Virus record (IMG/VR): IMGVR_UViG_3300050821_001858
Location: 49,067 to 113,066 of that record
Origin: a virus
Length of the DNA stretch: 64,000 nt
Strand: one strand, 5' to 3'
The notes beneath the pieces were generated by a model, which worked only from the letters and a program-made list of their open reading frames with translations, searched no databases and was not told the origin of the DNA. The position numbers and the translations under genes were made by a program. Positions 7,294-13,257 of the stretch are shown in pieces; positions within the stretch are counted from its first letter, which is position 1; each line of letters begins with the position of its first letter.

Positions 7294-7518
7294 ATGTTAC
7301 CAGATGGTTTAATGAATATAGATACTTCAGAGTATAATGGTAATATTGTCATAGAAATGATGATGAGTTTTTATTGGGGAGAAAATTTTCGAAATACACA
7401 TACTAATTTAAATCGAATTGGTTGGACAGAAATTCCGCTGAATATAATGTTTCCTCAAACATATAATGTTCGGGATTATCGACATTACGTTAATCGGTTT
7501 TTTTATAAGGATGTGTGA
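7294..7518 (+). CDS. 74-residue small protein (mini-protein set)
   Basis: TAGGAGAGAGTG precedes the ATG. Aromatic and Met-rich, ending FFYKDV. It belongs to a set of some 30 tiny proteins of similar size and composition scattered over the window. It joins the next gene by TGATG. The ~175 nt before it has an inverted repeat (GGGAAG.../CTTCCC) but no convincing gene. Confidence 0.5.
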   Translation: MLPDGLMNIDTSEYNGNIVIEMMMSFYWGENFRNTHTNLNRIGWTEIPLNIMFPQTYNVRDYRHYVNRFFYKDV

Positions 7519-7715
7519 TGTTTAGTAATGAAGATAGAGACTATAAAAATCCTCAGATGTTGACTTCTACTCCACATACAGTTGGAGCGAAATGTTTAGA
7601 AATTGATGTGATGAAGTCGTATAATATAAGTTTTCCTCCTATACAAAATATATGGGGAGGATTTTATCAAACTGTGTCTGTGATAAGATATCTTCGTCAG
7701 TTTTTTGATGAATAG
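7518..7715 (+). CDS. 65-residue small protein (mini-protein set)
   Basis: Starts on the preceding stop (TGATG). The C-terminal helix IRYLRQFFDE matches the aromatic-acidic ends of the set. Its stop overlaps the first two nt of tRNA-Trp. Function unknown. Confidence 0.5.
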   Translation: MFSNEDRDYKNPQMLTSTPHTVGAKCLEIDVMKSYNISFPPIQNIWGGFYQTVSVIRYLRQFFDE

Positions 7716-7787
7716 GTGTGAGCCGGTGGCGGTGCAGGAAACTCCAAATCTCCATTGCCGAGGGTTCGACTCCCTACACACCTGCCA
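7714..7787 (+). tRNA. tRNA-Trp(CCA)
   Basis: 74 nt, CCA encoded. Acceptor AGGTGTG/CACACCT, loop CTCCAAA on stem GGAAA/TCTCC (one mismatch), T arm GAGGGTTCGACTCCC. Confidence 0.9.
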
Positions 7788-7793
7788 GTTTAT

Positions 7794-7869
7794 TCCCCCG
7801 TAGCTCAGTTGGTAGAGCGAAATGCTGTTAACATTAGGGTCGGACGTTCGAGTCGTTCCGGGGGAGCCA
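7794..7869 (+). tRNA. tRNA-Asn(GTT)
   Basis: 76 nt, CCA encoded. Acceptor TCCCCCG/CGGGGGA, anticodon loop CTGTTAA, classical D arm and T loop TTCGAGT. Confidence 0.93.
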
Positions 7870-7886
7870 TTTTTATAGGACATTTT

Positions 7887-8087
7887 ATGGAGTATATACC
7901 TTATGTGGTTAGAATTATGATCAAACAATTTTGGCATGATCGATGGAAATTGCTCACTAAAGAATATGATTGGGACTACGAATATCTCTTTGGAGAGGGA
8001 TTAGATTTTCCGGCAATGCCATGGGATCAATTTGGTCAAGTTCATAATGTAATGATGAAAACAATTTCAGATAGTATATTTTCTTAG
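7887..8087 (+). CDS. 66-residue small protein (mini-protein set)
   Basis: Starts at ATG 7887 after TAGGAC. Trp-rich (QFWHDRWKLL, YDWDYEYLF) with the ending MMKTISDSIFS. The central MPWDQF resembles MPLWNPV in the protein at 26703, supporting distant relationship. Function unknown. Confidence 0.55.
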   Translation: MEYIPYVVRIMIKQFWHDRWKLLTKEYDWDYEYLFGEGLDFPAMPWDQFGQVHNVMMKTISDSIFS

Positions 8088-8091
8088 TTAT

Positions 8092-8166
8092 GGGACCTTC
8101 CTCTATCGGCTAGGAGAATCGCCTTTCAAGCGATCAAGACGGGTTCGATTCCCGTAGGTCCTACCA
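8092..8166 (+). tRNA. tRNA-Glu(TTC)
   Basis: 75 nt, CCA encoded. Acceptor GGGACCT/AGGTCCT, anticodon stem ATCGC/GCGAT with loop CTTTCAA, T arm ACGGGTTCGATTCCCGT. Confidence 0.95.
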
Positions 8167-8237
8167 AAACATATGCAGTTCGCGGGAACCTGCATTCATT
8201 GGCGTCGCCGTGAAAAAATAAAATCCCGCTGAGTTAA

Positions 8238-8312
8238 GCCTCTTTAGTACTAGTGATAGAACAATCCCTTGGTACGGGATAAGCCTGAGTTTGATTCTCA
8301 GAAGAGGCACCA
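8238..8312 (+). tRNA. tRNA-Thr(GGT)
   Basis: 75 nt, CCA encoded. Acceptor GCCTCTT/AAGAGGC, anticodon stem ATCCC/GGGAT with loop TTGGTAC, T stem CTGAG/CTCAG. Confidence 0.92.
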
Positions 8313-8319
8313 GATTTAT

Positions 8320-8397
8320 GCAGCATTGACGGGAATTGGTATACCTACTCCGCTTAAAACGGATTGTTTCTCGGTTCGAGTCCGAGATGCTGCACCA
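8320..8397 (+). tRNA. tRNA-Leu(TAA) on a short-variable-loop body
   Basis: 78 nt, CCA encoded. Acceptor GCAGCAT/ATGCTGC, loop CTTAAAA, T arm CTCGGTTCGAGTCCGAG. Only about 5 nt separate anticodon and T stems, unlike the long arm of bacterial Leu tRNAs. Confidence 0.8.
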
Positions 8398-8403
8398 ATT
8401 AAT

Positions 8404-8488
8404 GCGAGAGTGATGGAACTGGTAGACTTGCCGGTCTAAGAAGCCGGTGCCTTCGGGCGTGGGAGTTCGAGTCTCCCTTTTCGCACCA
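8404..8488 (+). tRNA. tRNA-Leu(AAG), copy 1
   Basis: 85 nt class II, CCA encoded. Anticodon stem CCGGT/GCCGG with loop CTAAGAA (U33 present, A34), variable arm TGCCTTCGGGCG. Almost identical to the copy at 8737. Confidence 0.88.
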
Positions 8489-8518
8489 AACTTAACCTCA
8501 AACAGTGGAGTATATATT

Positions 8519-8731
8519 ATGACTACGAAGAACGTTAAAGGAATTAAGTTTCATTTGTTCGGTTGTCATGATTTTGATAGACTCGAAGGCGCGGAATATA
8601 TTGGTGAATTTTCAACTTTAAATGCAGCAAAGAAATATGCTGAAGAGGAAATGATTGGAACTGATTATATCTATTTCTTTGTTGTAGAAGTCAAAGCCCA
8701 AGGTCCATATGGTGGAGTTGCTTGGAAATAA
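8519..8731 (+). CDS. 70-residue protein, unknown function
   Basis: GTGGAGTATATATT precedes the ATG. The pattern (GAEYIGEFSTLNAAKKYAEEEM...IYFFVVEVK) looks like a small alpha/beta fold. It sits between the two tRNA-Leu(AAG) copies. Confidence 0.55.
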   Translation: MTTKNVKGIKFHLFGCHDFDRLEGAEYIGEFSTLNAAKKYAEEEMIGTDYIYFFVVEVKAQGPYGGVAWK

Positions 8732-8736
8732 GTTAA

Positions 8737-8821
8737 GCGAGAGTGATGGAACTGGTAGACTTGCCGGTCTAAGAAGCCGGTGCCTTCGGGCGTGGGAGTT
8801 CGAGTCTCCCCTTTCGCACCA
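8737..8821 (+). tRNA. tRNA-Leu(AAG), copy 2
   Basis: Differs from the copy at 8404 by one T-to-C change near the 3' acceptor strand. A recent tandem duplication flanking one gene. Confidence 0.88.
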
Positions 8822-8833
8822 ATTTAGGATAAT

Positions 8834-8910
8834 GCGCTAATAGCCCAACGGCAGGAGGCAACGGTCTTAGAAGCCGTACAGTGTCAGTTCGAATCTGACT
8901 TGGCGCACCA
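8834..8910 (+). tRNA. tRNA-Leu(TAG) on a short-variable-loop body
   Basis: 77 nt, CCA encoded. Acceptor GCGCTAA/TTGGCGC, anticodon stem ACGGT/GCCGT with loop CTTAGAA, T stem GTCAG/CTGAC; variable loop about 5 nt. Confidence 0.85.
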
Positions 8911-8998
8911 TTTTATGATTGGAAAAAATATTGGAAAGTATTATTTATGGAACAAATATGACTTTCAAACGTTATCTCCTATAGAAGGGAGGTAACTT

Positions 8999-9220
8999 AT
9001 GATAGCAATGGCAATTTCTATCTTATGGTTGCTGATTGGTTTGATTGTTATATTAGGTGTAGTATGGCTTGCACTTTATGTTGTTAAGCTATTTACTCCT
9101 GTGCCAGATGCAGTTGAAAAAGCTGTTTGGGCAATTGTTTTGATATTATGTTTGATTTCAGCCCTAGGCTTACTAGGGGGTGGATCAGTAGGAATACCAC
9201 ATCCACCTTGGATGCATTAA
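8999..9220 (+). CDS. Small two-TM membrane protein
   Basis: 73 residues, hydrophobic segments about 5-28 and 41-62 with an acidic turn (PDAVEK) between. GGGAGG precedes the ATG and a terminator follows, so it is its own unit. Holin-like in size and topology, but function unknown. Confidence 0.65.
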   Translation: MIAMAISILWLLIGLIVILGVVWLALYVVKLFTPVPDAVEKAVWAIVLILCLISALGLLGGGSVGIPHPPWMH

Positions 9221-9222
9221 CT

Positions 9223-9249
9223 AGGGGGCTTCTTTGCCCCCTTCCTTTT
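9223..9249 (+). terminator. Rho-independent terminator
   Basis: GGGGGC, 5-nt loop, GCCCCC, then a T-rich tract. Confidence 0.85.
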
Positions 9250-9397
9250 ATTTAAATAAAACGAAGAAATGGGTTCGATTCCCATACTTTTATAGGTCGC
9301 GGAAAGCCCGTTCGAAAGGGTAGACACAGACACCGAAAGTAGAGAGTAATTAACTCGAAATCACTATTAAAGTGAGCCATATGGATACGGCATTCGT

Positions 9398-9488
9398 TGC
9401 TATAAGAGCGGAAACGGAGATTGTTCGAATCCTCCCTGCGCCGACAGGCGTTGTAGTTTAATGGGCAAAACACCGCTCGCCTATAGCA
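9398..9488 (+). tRNA. Candidate circularly permuted tRNA (3' half before 5' half)
   Basis: The 3' half comes first: AGCGG (9407-9411), AAAC, a T arm GGAG-ATT-GTTCGAATCCTCC, acceptor CTGCGCC (9436-9442). After a 4-nt GACA linker the 5' half follows: acceptor GGCGTTG (9447-9453; 6 of 7 pairs), TA, D arm GTTT/AAAC, then CCGCT (9473-9477), which pairs 5/5 with AGCGG. The flanks TGCTATA (9398) and TATAGCA (9482) are also complementary and would close the precursor. Anticodon unclear. Could instead be two tRNA fragments. An isolated T arm lies at about 9269-9285. Confidence 0.4.
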
Positions 9489-9497
9489 GAATTTTAT

Positions 9498-9573
9498 GGG
9501 TCATTCGCCAAGTGGAAAGGCACGGGTTTTACACGCCCTGATTGCGAAGGTTCGATTCCTTCATGACCTACCA
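9498..9573 (+). tRNA. tRNA-Val(TAC)
   Basis: 76 nt, CCA encoded. Acceptor GGGTCAT/ATGACCT, anticodon loop TTTACAC, T arm GAAGGTTCGATTCCTTC. Confidence 0.88.
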
Positions 9574-9623
9574 GATGTCTCGGGAGTGAGAGGGCGACAG
9601 TCGAAAATTTTTTGAAAAAATTC

Positions 9624-9652
9624 TTGACTGTCCCTTCGACTTGCTGTAGAGT
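9624..9652 (+). promoter_or_regulatory. Promoter for the large structured RNA
   Basis: TTGACT (9624-9629), 17 nt, TAGAGT (9647-9652). It sits in an inverted repeat GACAGTC...GACTGTC (about 9596-9632) around an A/T palindrome, a possible operator. Confidence 0.55.
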
Positions 9653-9784
9653 ACTGAAACTGAGAACAGAGTTGAGAGAAATCGAAACACAACATAGGAG
9701 GCAATCATGTGACCGCAAGGTCATAAACAGCCAACAACTTTAATTGTTTTTGTGTGTAAAAGTGTGTAGAGAGTTTAAAGGTTA

Positions 9785-9863
9785 GGGAGAAATCACGGTT
9801 CGAGTCCGTGCGTTGTGGGGAAACCTGCTTTGTCGTCTAATGGTTAGGACGCTCCCGTTTCTA
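9785..9863 (+). tRNA. Candidate permuted tRNA-Glu(TTC)
   Basis: 3' half first: GGGAG (9785-9789), AAAT, T arm CACGG-TTCGAGT-CCGTG (9794-9810), acceptor-like CGTTGTG. The 5' half follows: TGCTTTG, TC, D arm GTCT-AATGGTTA-GGAC (9835-9850), then CTCCC (9852-9856), pairing 5/5 with GGGAG, and loop GTTTCTA (anticodon TTC, U33 present). The acceptor pairs only 5/7 with wobbles. The D arm is very Glu-tRNA-like. Fragments of a dead tRNA are the alternative. Confidence 0.4.
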
Positions 9864-10871
9864 TTCGTCTTTGGACGGATTAGGGCAAGCCCCCCTGAAT
9901 GTGTGGGTATTAATATCAGAAAGTGTGTTATCACAAGGTAGTGTACACTACCTACCTACCGGGAGATAGGTACGCAAGCCTATCTCCCATTTAAAATTAT
10001 CAGATGTATTACAGATTGGGGGCATAGCCTCGTCAGGATAAGCCAGGGTGACTTGGTAAAAGCGGTAAGTCTTCCTACAGACCCGCACTATTAGCAATAA
10101 TAGCCCATCTATGCAGGTCCGGTCTTCCCCGTGAGGGGCAATCGATGGCATCGGTTGTAAAGCAGGACGGTTAGGTAAGGTCGAAAGATAGGTTCGAGGG
10201 TAACACTGTAGAGCCAAGTCCCGAAAGGACACCTTACGTTCAAACTAACTTACTGTGTATAGATAACGGATAGTGGGATACAGAGCATGAGACTTGCAAT
10301 CTAATGCGACCCGCAAAATGGAGGATAATGGCTGACGTTAACACAGTCGGACAGCATCCAAGAATTTGGTTTAGTAGCTCGCAAGGCGAAGGACAGTTGC
10401 CGTGTTGTATTTGGTACCTCAAAAGGGTATTGAGCAACAGTCGCAGCACGTCAAGTAGGTTTCCGATAATTGAAACTAGGTGTTTCAATCTCACTGTGAA
10501 TGAGATGTCGGTTGGTTCAAATCCAACTTATCATGCAGAAAAAGCAAAGTCTGCGACTGTGTTGAATGAAAGTGGTTTAATCCTATGAGTCCTTTGGACT
10601 AACATAGGGGATTTGTTACTCGCAAGGTGACAGTCTTTGATAGCGTGATTTGTCATAGAGGGTTAGCCCCCTCGAATAGCTCGCAAGGCTAGTGGTGAAA
10701 AGCATGTCGAATAGTTCAACATGAAAGAGGTACCGCCCCCTCTATAATCAAGGCAACCATGTGACGATACTGGATAGTTGTCCAGTGGAAATCGGGGAAC
10801 CTTTCTTAAATGTGCGCTCCGTCGCCGCATCCCTCGCAGGATGGAGGATAATCCCGTAAGTTGTCATGTAG

Positions 10872-10900
10872 AACCCGTATTCTCAGGGTTTTATCTTTTT
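10872..10900 (+). terminator. Terminator ending the large RNA
   Basis: AACCC, 9-nt loop, GGGTT followed by TTATCTTTTT. Confidence 0.6.
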
Positions 10901-11015
10901 ATCGCGTGGGTGTCCAATGTTCCGATGTGCAGGACACATCTGGCTTGACCATTGCGCGGAGTAATCCCAGGTCAAGGAATAACTGATTACCAGTCGGAAC
11001 AACCTTCCACGCGAT
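10901..11015 (+). ncRNA. Compact double-pseudoknot RNA
   Basis: P1 ATCGCGTGG/CCACGCGAT (9 bp, 10901-10909/11007-11015). P2 GTGTCC/GGACAC (10910/10932); its loop TTCCGA (10920) pairs with TCGGAA (10994). P3 CTTGACC/GGTCAAG (10944/10970); its loop GTAATC (10961) pairs with GATTAC (10985). It ends 15 nt before the ATG at 11030, so it is either a cis element (riboswitch-like) or a separate RNA or ribozyme. Not a class I recognise. Confidence 0.6.
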
Positions 11016-11029
11016 AAGAGGATAATGAA

Positions 11030-11206
11030 ATGTATTTTCAAACAACATCAAAAGCTATTAAGCAATGGTTACTTGATAGTAGAATATCTCTTATCTATGA
11101 AAGATATGATAACCCATTTAATGATTTTTTTCTCCGGTTATATCAAACACAGATTAATAATAATGTACATTTTGTAATTCGACAACATTTATTTACGCGC
11201 GATTAA
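11030..11206 (+). CDS. 58-residue small protein (mini-protein set)
   Basis: AGAGGATAATGAA precedes the ATG. Aromatic-rich (FNDFFLRLYQ) with the ending RQHLFTRD, like the other tiny proteins. Its TAA is nucleotides 8-10 of tRNA-Val(GAC). Confidence 0.5.
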   Translation: MYFQTTSKAIKQWLLDSRISLIYERYDNPFNDFFLRLYQTQINNNVHFVIRQHLFTRD

Positions 11207-11271
11207 CTCATTGGTAGAGTGCAACTTTGACATAGTTGAAGTAAAAGGTCCGATTCCTTTATCGCGCACCA
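11197..11271 (+). tRNA. tRNA-Val(GAC)
   Basis: 75 nt, CCA encoded. Acceptor GCGCGAT/ATCGCGC, anticodon stem CAACT/AGTTG with loop TTGACAT, T loop TCCGATT. Confidence 0.9.
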
Positions 11272-11275
11272 TTAT

Positions 11276-11354
11276 GGTCGGGTAGCTTAAAATATAAAGT
11301 AGCTGAAGCCTTGAAACTTCGGCAATGTAGGTGAAATCCCTACCCTGATCGCCA
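11276..11354 (+). tRNA. Atypical tRNA, probably anticodon TGA
   Basis: 79 nt, CCA encoded. Acceptor GGTCGGG/CCTGATC, anticodon stem TGAAG/CTTCG with an 8-nt loop CCTTGAAA, T stem GTAGG/CCTAC with the unusual loop TGAAATC. A/T-rich D loop. Isotype uncertain (Ser by anticodon, but no long variable arm). Confidence 0.55.
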
Positions 11355-11358
11355 ATTA

Positions 11359-11424
11359 AATCCTAGAGTAAGTCCCCTTTGTTTTTCGACAAGGTGAGAT
11401 ATAACCATTGTAGCATCTAGGATT
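11359..11424 (+). ncRNA. 66-nt element closed by a 9-bp acceptor-like helix
   Basis: AATCCTAGA (11359-11367) pairs with TCTAGGATT (11416-11424), with an inner hairpin CCTTTG/CAAGG. It lies between two odd tRNAs; no T arm or CCA. Same style as 5380-5474. Confidence 0.35.
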
Positions 11425-11429
11425 ATTAT

Positions 11430-11528
11430 GCCTCGGTAGCTTAGAAAATAGAGCGCATCCCGTTTAATATTCATATGGTGGATATTGGGAGGGGTGAGAC
11501 GTAGGTGAAATACCTACCAGAGGCACCA
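11430..11528 (+). tRNA. tRNA-like gene with a greatly extended anticodon arm
   Basis: 99 nt, CCA encoded. Acceptor GCCTCGG/CAGAGGC (6/7), D stem GCTT/GAGC, T stem GTAGG/CCTAC with loop TGAAATA, as in the tRNA at 11276. Between D and T arms a stem ATCCC/GGGGT carries a further hairpin AATATTC/GGATATT. This may be a small intron or an enlarged arm. Isotype not assignable. Confidence 0.45.
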
Positions 11529-11543
11529 ACGATAGAGGATATT

Positions 11544-11729
11544 ATGGCACGCAAATCTTTTTTGGATTGTAAACATGAGAATGTTCAAGAGTTTACGGAA
11601 TGTTGTCTTGATTGTGGATATAATATTTGGACAACAAAAAAAGAATATCTGAAAGACCTTCAGCGACAAGCTGGTGGGAAAAACGTTGAAGAAATTCGAA
11701 AGCTTGAAAAACAGCTTGGAATAGGTTAA
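11544..11729 (+). CDS. Small zinc-knuckle-like protein
   Basis: 61 residues. CKH at residues 9-11 and CCLDC at 20-24 could bind one zinc; the C-terminal half is a charged helix. GATAGAGGAT precedes the ATG. The frame could extend upstream into the tRNA-like gene, but no ribosome site supports that. Confidence 0.5.
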   Translation: MARKSFLDCKHENVQEFTECCLDCGYNIWTTKKEYLKDLQRQAGGKNVEEIRKLEKQLGIG

Positions 11730-11730
11730 T

Positions 11731-11803
11731 GCGAGGTTAGTTTAGTGGCAGAATAGGCGCTTGATAGGCGTTTGGCTCGGGTTCGATTCCCGTACTCGCA
11801 CCA
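11731..11803 (+). tRNA. tRNA-Ile(GAT)
   Basis: 73 nt, CCA encoded. Anticodon stem GGCGC/GCGTT with loop TTGATAG, T arm CGGGTTCGATTCCCG; the acceptor has two inner mismatches. Confidence 0.85.
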
Positions 11804-11809
11804 TTTCAT

Positions 11810-11884
11810 GGACCAGTGGCTTGACGGGGAAGCAGTAGACTTTTAATCTTCGATATAGGGGTTCGAATCCCCTCTGGTCTTCCA
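11810..11884 (+). tRNA. tRNA-Lys(TTT)
   Basis: 75 nt, CCA encoded. Acceptor GGACCAG/CTGGTCT, loop CTTTTAA, T arm GGGGTTCGAATCCCC. Confidence 0.92.
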
Positions 11885-12014
11885 ATAGAATGCATTAGTA
11901 TATTCTACAGATATTAATGTGAAAAGTATACGGTTCCGGTTGCATGTTTTGTAGAGAGTATATTGTAAACGTAAAGGGGGACAGTCTTCAAAACGGGAAC
12001 CCAATAAATATCGA

Positions 12015-12254
12015 ATGCTAAGCGGATATGGGTTGACAACGGCTCACATTTTGTATAGAATACCGGACTACCAGAACATCCTTCAAACGTTTGTCTGGCA
12101 AGAATTTGACTTTCATCCTGAGTATCCTCATTTGAGGAAGTTTCTTGTCTTCTGGCATAAGAAGATTGAAGGACCGATCTTTAAGGTCGAAGTTGCTCAT
12201 GCTGGTTATGAAAACAAGATTGAACTTGCAAAGGATATCTGGAAATTACAATGA
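12015..12254 (+). CDS. Hypothetical protein, start uncertain
   Basis: Up to 79 residues. The downstream part (WQEFDFHPEYPHLRKFL, GPIFKVEVAHAGYENK) looks genuinely coding and overlaps the next gene by ATGA. A promoter-like TTGACA...TAGAAT lies across codons 7-16, so a shorter product from a later start is possible. Confidence 0.5.
   Translation: MLSGYGLTTAHILYRIPDYQNILQTFVWQEFDFHPEYPHLRKFLVFWHKKIEGPIFKVEVAHAGYENKIELAKDIWKLQ
12033..12061 (+). promoter_or_regulatory. Sigma70-type promoter inside the frame above
   Basis: TTGACA (12033-12038), 17 nt, TAGAAT (12056-12061). Confidence 0.5.
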
Positions 12255-12469
12255 ATATGATTAAAGATATAATTGAAGAGTTGTATGGAAATATGTTCGA
12301 TGCAACTAATACATCAACAATTTATGATTGGCGTAGTGCTTTTGAATATTATAAAGTAATAGGATATGATGAAATGAGATATCTGGATATACGACGATCA
12401 GAATTTTCCCAGATGCCCTTAGGGTATATGTGGAATAATCACGATAAGATTTTTAGATCAGTGGAATAA
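12251..12469 (+). CDS. 72-residue small protein (mini-protein set)
   Basis: ATGA-coupled to the gene before it. Helical (IKDIIEELYGNMF), Tyr/Trp-rich, ending DKIFRSVE. Function unknown. Confidence 0.55.
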   Translation: MNMIKDIIEELYGNMFDATNTSTIYDWRSAFEYYKVIGYDEMRYLDIRRSEFSQMPLGYMWNNHDKIFRSVE

Positions 12470-12470
12470 T

Positions 12471-12547
12471 GGACCAATGGCTCGATTGGAATGGCACGCC
12501 GCTCTTAACGGTTGTTTATAAGGGTTCGATTCCCTTTTGGTCCTCCA
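12471..12547 (+). tRNA. tRNA-Lys(CTT)
   Basis: 77 nt, CCA encoded. Acceptor GGACCAA/TTGGTCC, loop CTCTTAA, T arm AAGGGTTCGATTCCCTT. Confidence 0.9.
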
Positions 12548-12554
12548 TTTTAAT

Positions 12555-12629
12555 GCGTCTGGACGCTGCTAGTGTGGCGACTCCCCTGTCACGGGAGCGA
12601 GCGGGGAGCGTAACCCCGTAGACGCGCCA
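12555..12629 (+). tRNA. tRNA-Asp(GTC) with non-canonical T loop
   Basis: 75 nt, CCA encoded. Acceptor GCGTCTG/TAGACGC, anticodon stem CTCCC/GGGAG with loop CTGTCAC, T stem CGGGG/CCCCG but T loop AGCGTAA instead of TTCGANN. Confidence 0.85.
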
Positions 12630-12792
12630 ATTCCCCGTATCTCGCTAGTAGGTACAGCATTATATTGATTAGCTGGTACGTGGGATAAAACAGGTCACAA
12701 AGAGAGTTGAGAGCCTTTACATGTGACCCGTTGGATAAAAATGCTGATAGTTTATCGCAATGAATTGTGGCTCATGGTTTTATAGGTGATCA

Positions 12793-12978
12793 ATGATCCG
12801 TGATACGGAAGCTAGAGAAATTGAAAGATTGTATGCTGTCTATGCAAAGACTGTAGGGTATTTTGGAGAAGCTTTGAAGACTATACCTGATCATCCTTTG
12901 ACTTTTTTTCCTATTAAACCGTATCAACGTAGTATTAGAAGATACATACAAGAGACAATAAGTTATTTTTTTAGTTAA
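12793..12978 (+). CDS. 61-residue small protein (mini-protein set)
   Basis: Helical, with REIERLYAVYAK and the ending RRYIQETISYFFS. The ~160 nt upstream hold no gene, but carry AGTTGAGAG...CATGTGACC, also present at the start of the large RNA (9670-9714). Confidence 0.5.
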   Translation: MIRDTEAREIERLYAVYAKTVGYFGEALKTIPDHPLTFFPIKPYQRSIRRYIQETISYFFS

Positions 12979-12979
12979 A

Positions 12980-13056
12980 CAGGGCGTAGCTCAGTCTGGT
13001 AGAGTTCTCGTTTTGGAAACGAGCGGTCGCACGTTCGAGTCGTGCCGTCCTGACCA
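12980..13056 (+). tRNA. tRNA-Pro(TGG)
   Basis: 77 nt, CCA encoded. Acceptor CAGGGCG/CGTCCTG, anticodon stem CTCGT/ACGAG with loop TTTGGAA. Confidence 0.95.
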
Positions 13057-13076
13057 ATTATTCACCATAAAAATCT

Positions 13077-13150
13077 CAGGGAGTAGCTTAGTGGTAAAGT
13101 TCTCGCTTCGGAAGCGAGCGACAAAGGTTCGATTCCTTTTTCCCTGACCA
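13077..13150 (+). tRNA. tRNA-Pro(CGG)
   Basis: 74 nt, CCA encoded. Acceptor CAGGGAG/TTCCCTG, anticodon stem CTCGC/GCGAG with loop TTCGGAA, T arm AAAGGTTCGATTCCTTT. Confidence 0.95.
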
Positions 13151-13220
13151 TTTCATAAAAAGTTCCTCTAAATAAAAATCTTTTTTACTCGATTATTGCG
13201 ATTGCTAAGAGTTTTCTCCC

Positions 13221-13227
13221 CTAAATA
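13221..13227 (+). promoter_or_regulatory. Possible late promoter core (CTAAATA)
   Basis: CCTAAATA lies 31 nt before the ATG at 13258; same motif as at 3726 and 46846. Confidence 0.3.
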
Positions 13228-13257
13228 CTACGTCGAACACAAAGACGCGGAGGGAAA

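Larger units (their letters stand above)
9655..10900 (+). ncRNA. Large gene-free structured RNA (~1.2 kb)
   Basis: No convincing reading frame, but dense hairpins, many with GNRA-type loops: TGACC-GCAA-GGTCA (9709), GGGAGATAGG/CCTATCTCCC with GCAA (9961), CTATTA-GCAA-TAATAG (10088), CCCC-GTGA-GGGG (10127), GTCC/GGAC (10218), and CTCGCAAGG hairpins at 10379, 10620 and 10681. The 10373 stem has AGTA opposite GAA, the bulged-G/E-loop pattern. A promoter precedes and a terminator follows. Size, ornate folds and place in a phage tRNA array resemble GOLLD or ROOL RNAs, but I cannot confirm either family; it may be new. A permuted tRNA-like segment lies at its 5' end. Confidence 0.55.

Noticed and set aside
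10294-10487. Group I intron splitting a tRNA
   Set aside because: Flanks look tRNA-like (a T arm at about 10513-10529), but the conserved group I core elements are not visible; better treated as part of the large RNA.
10304-10588. 94-codon open frame
   Set aside because: Lies in the structured RNA, no ribosome site, composition not protein-like.
11940-11995. Possible selenocysteine-like TCA anticodon segment
   Set aside because: No acceptor, T arm or variable arm follows.
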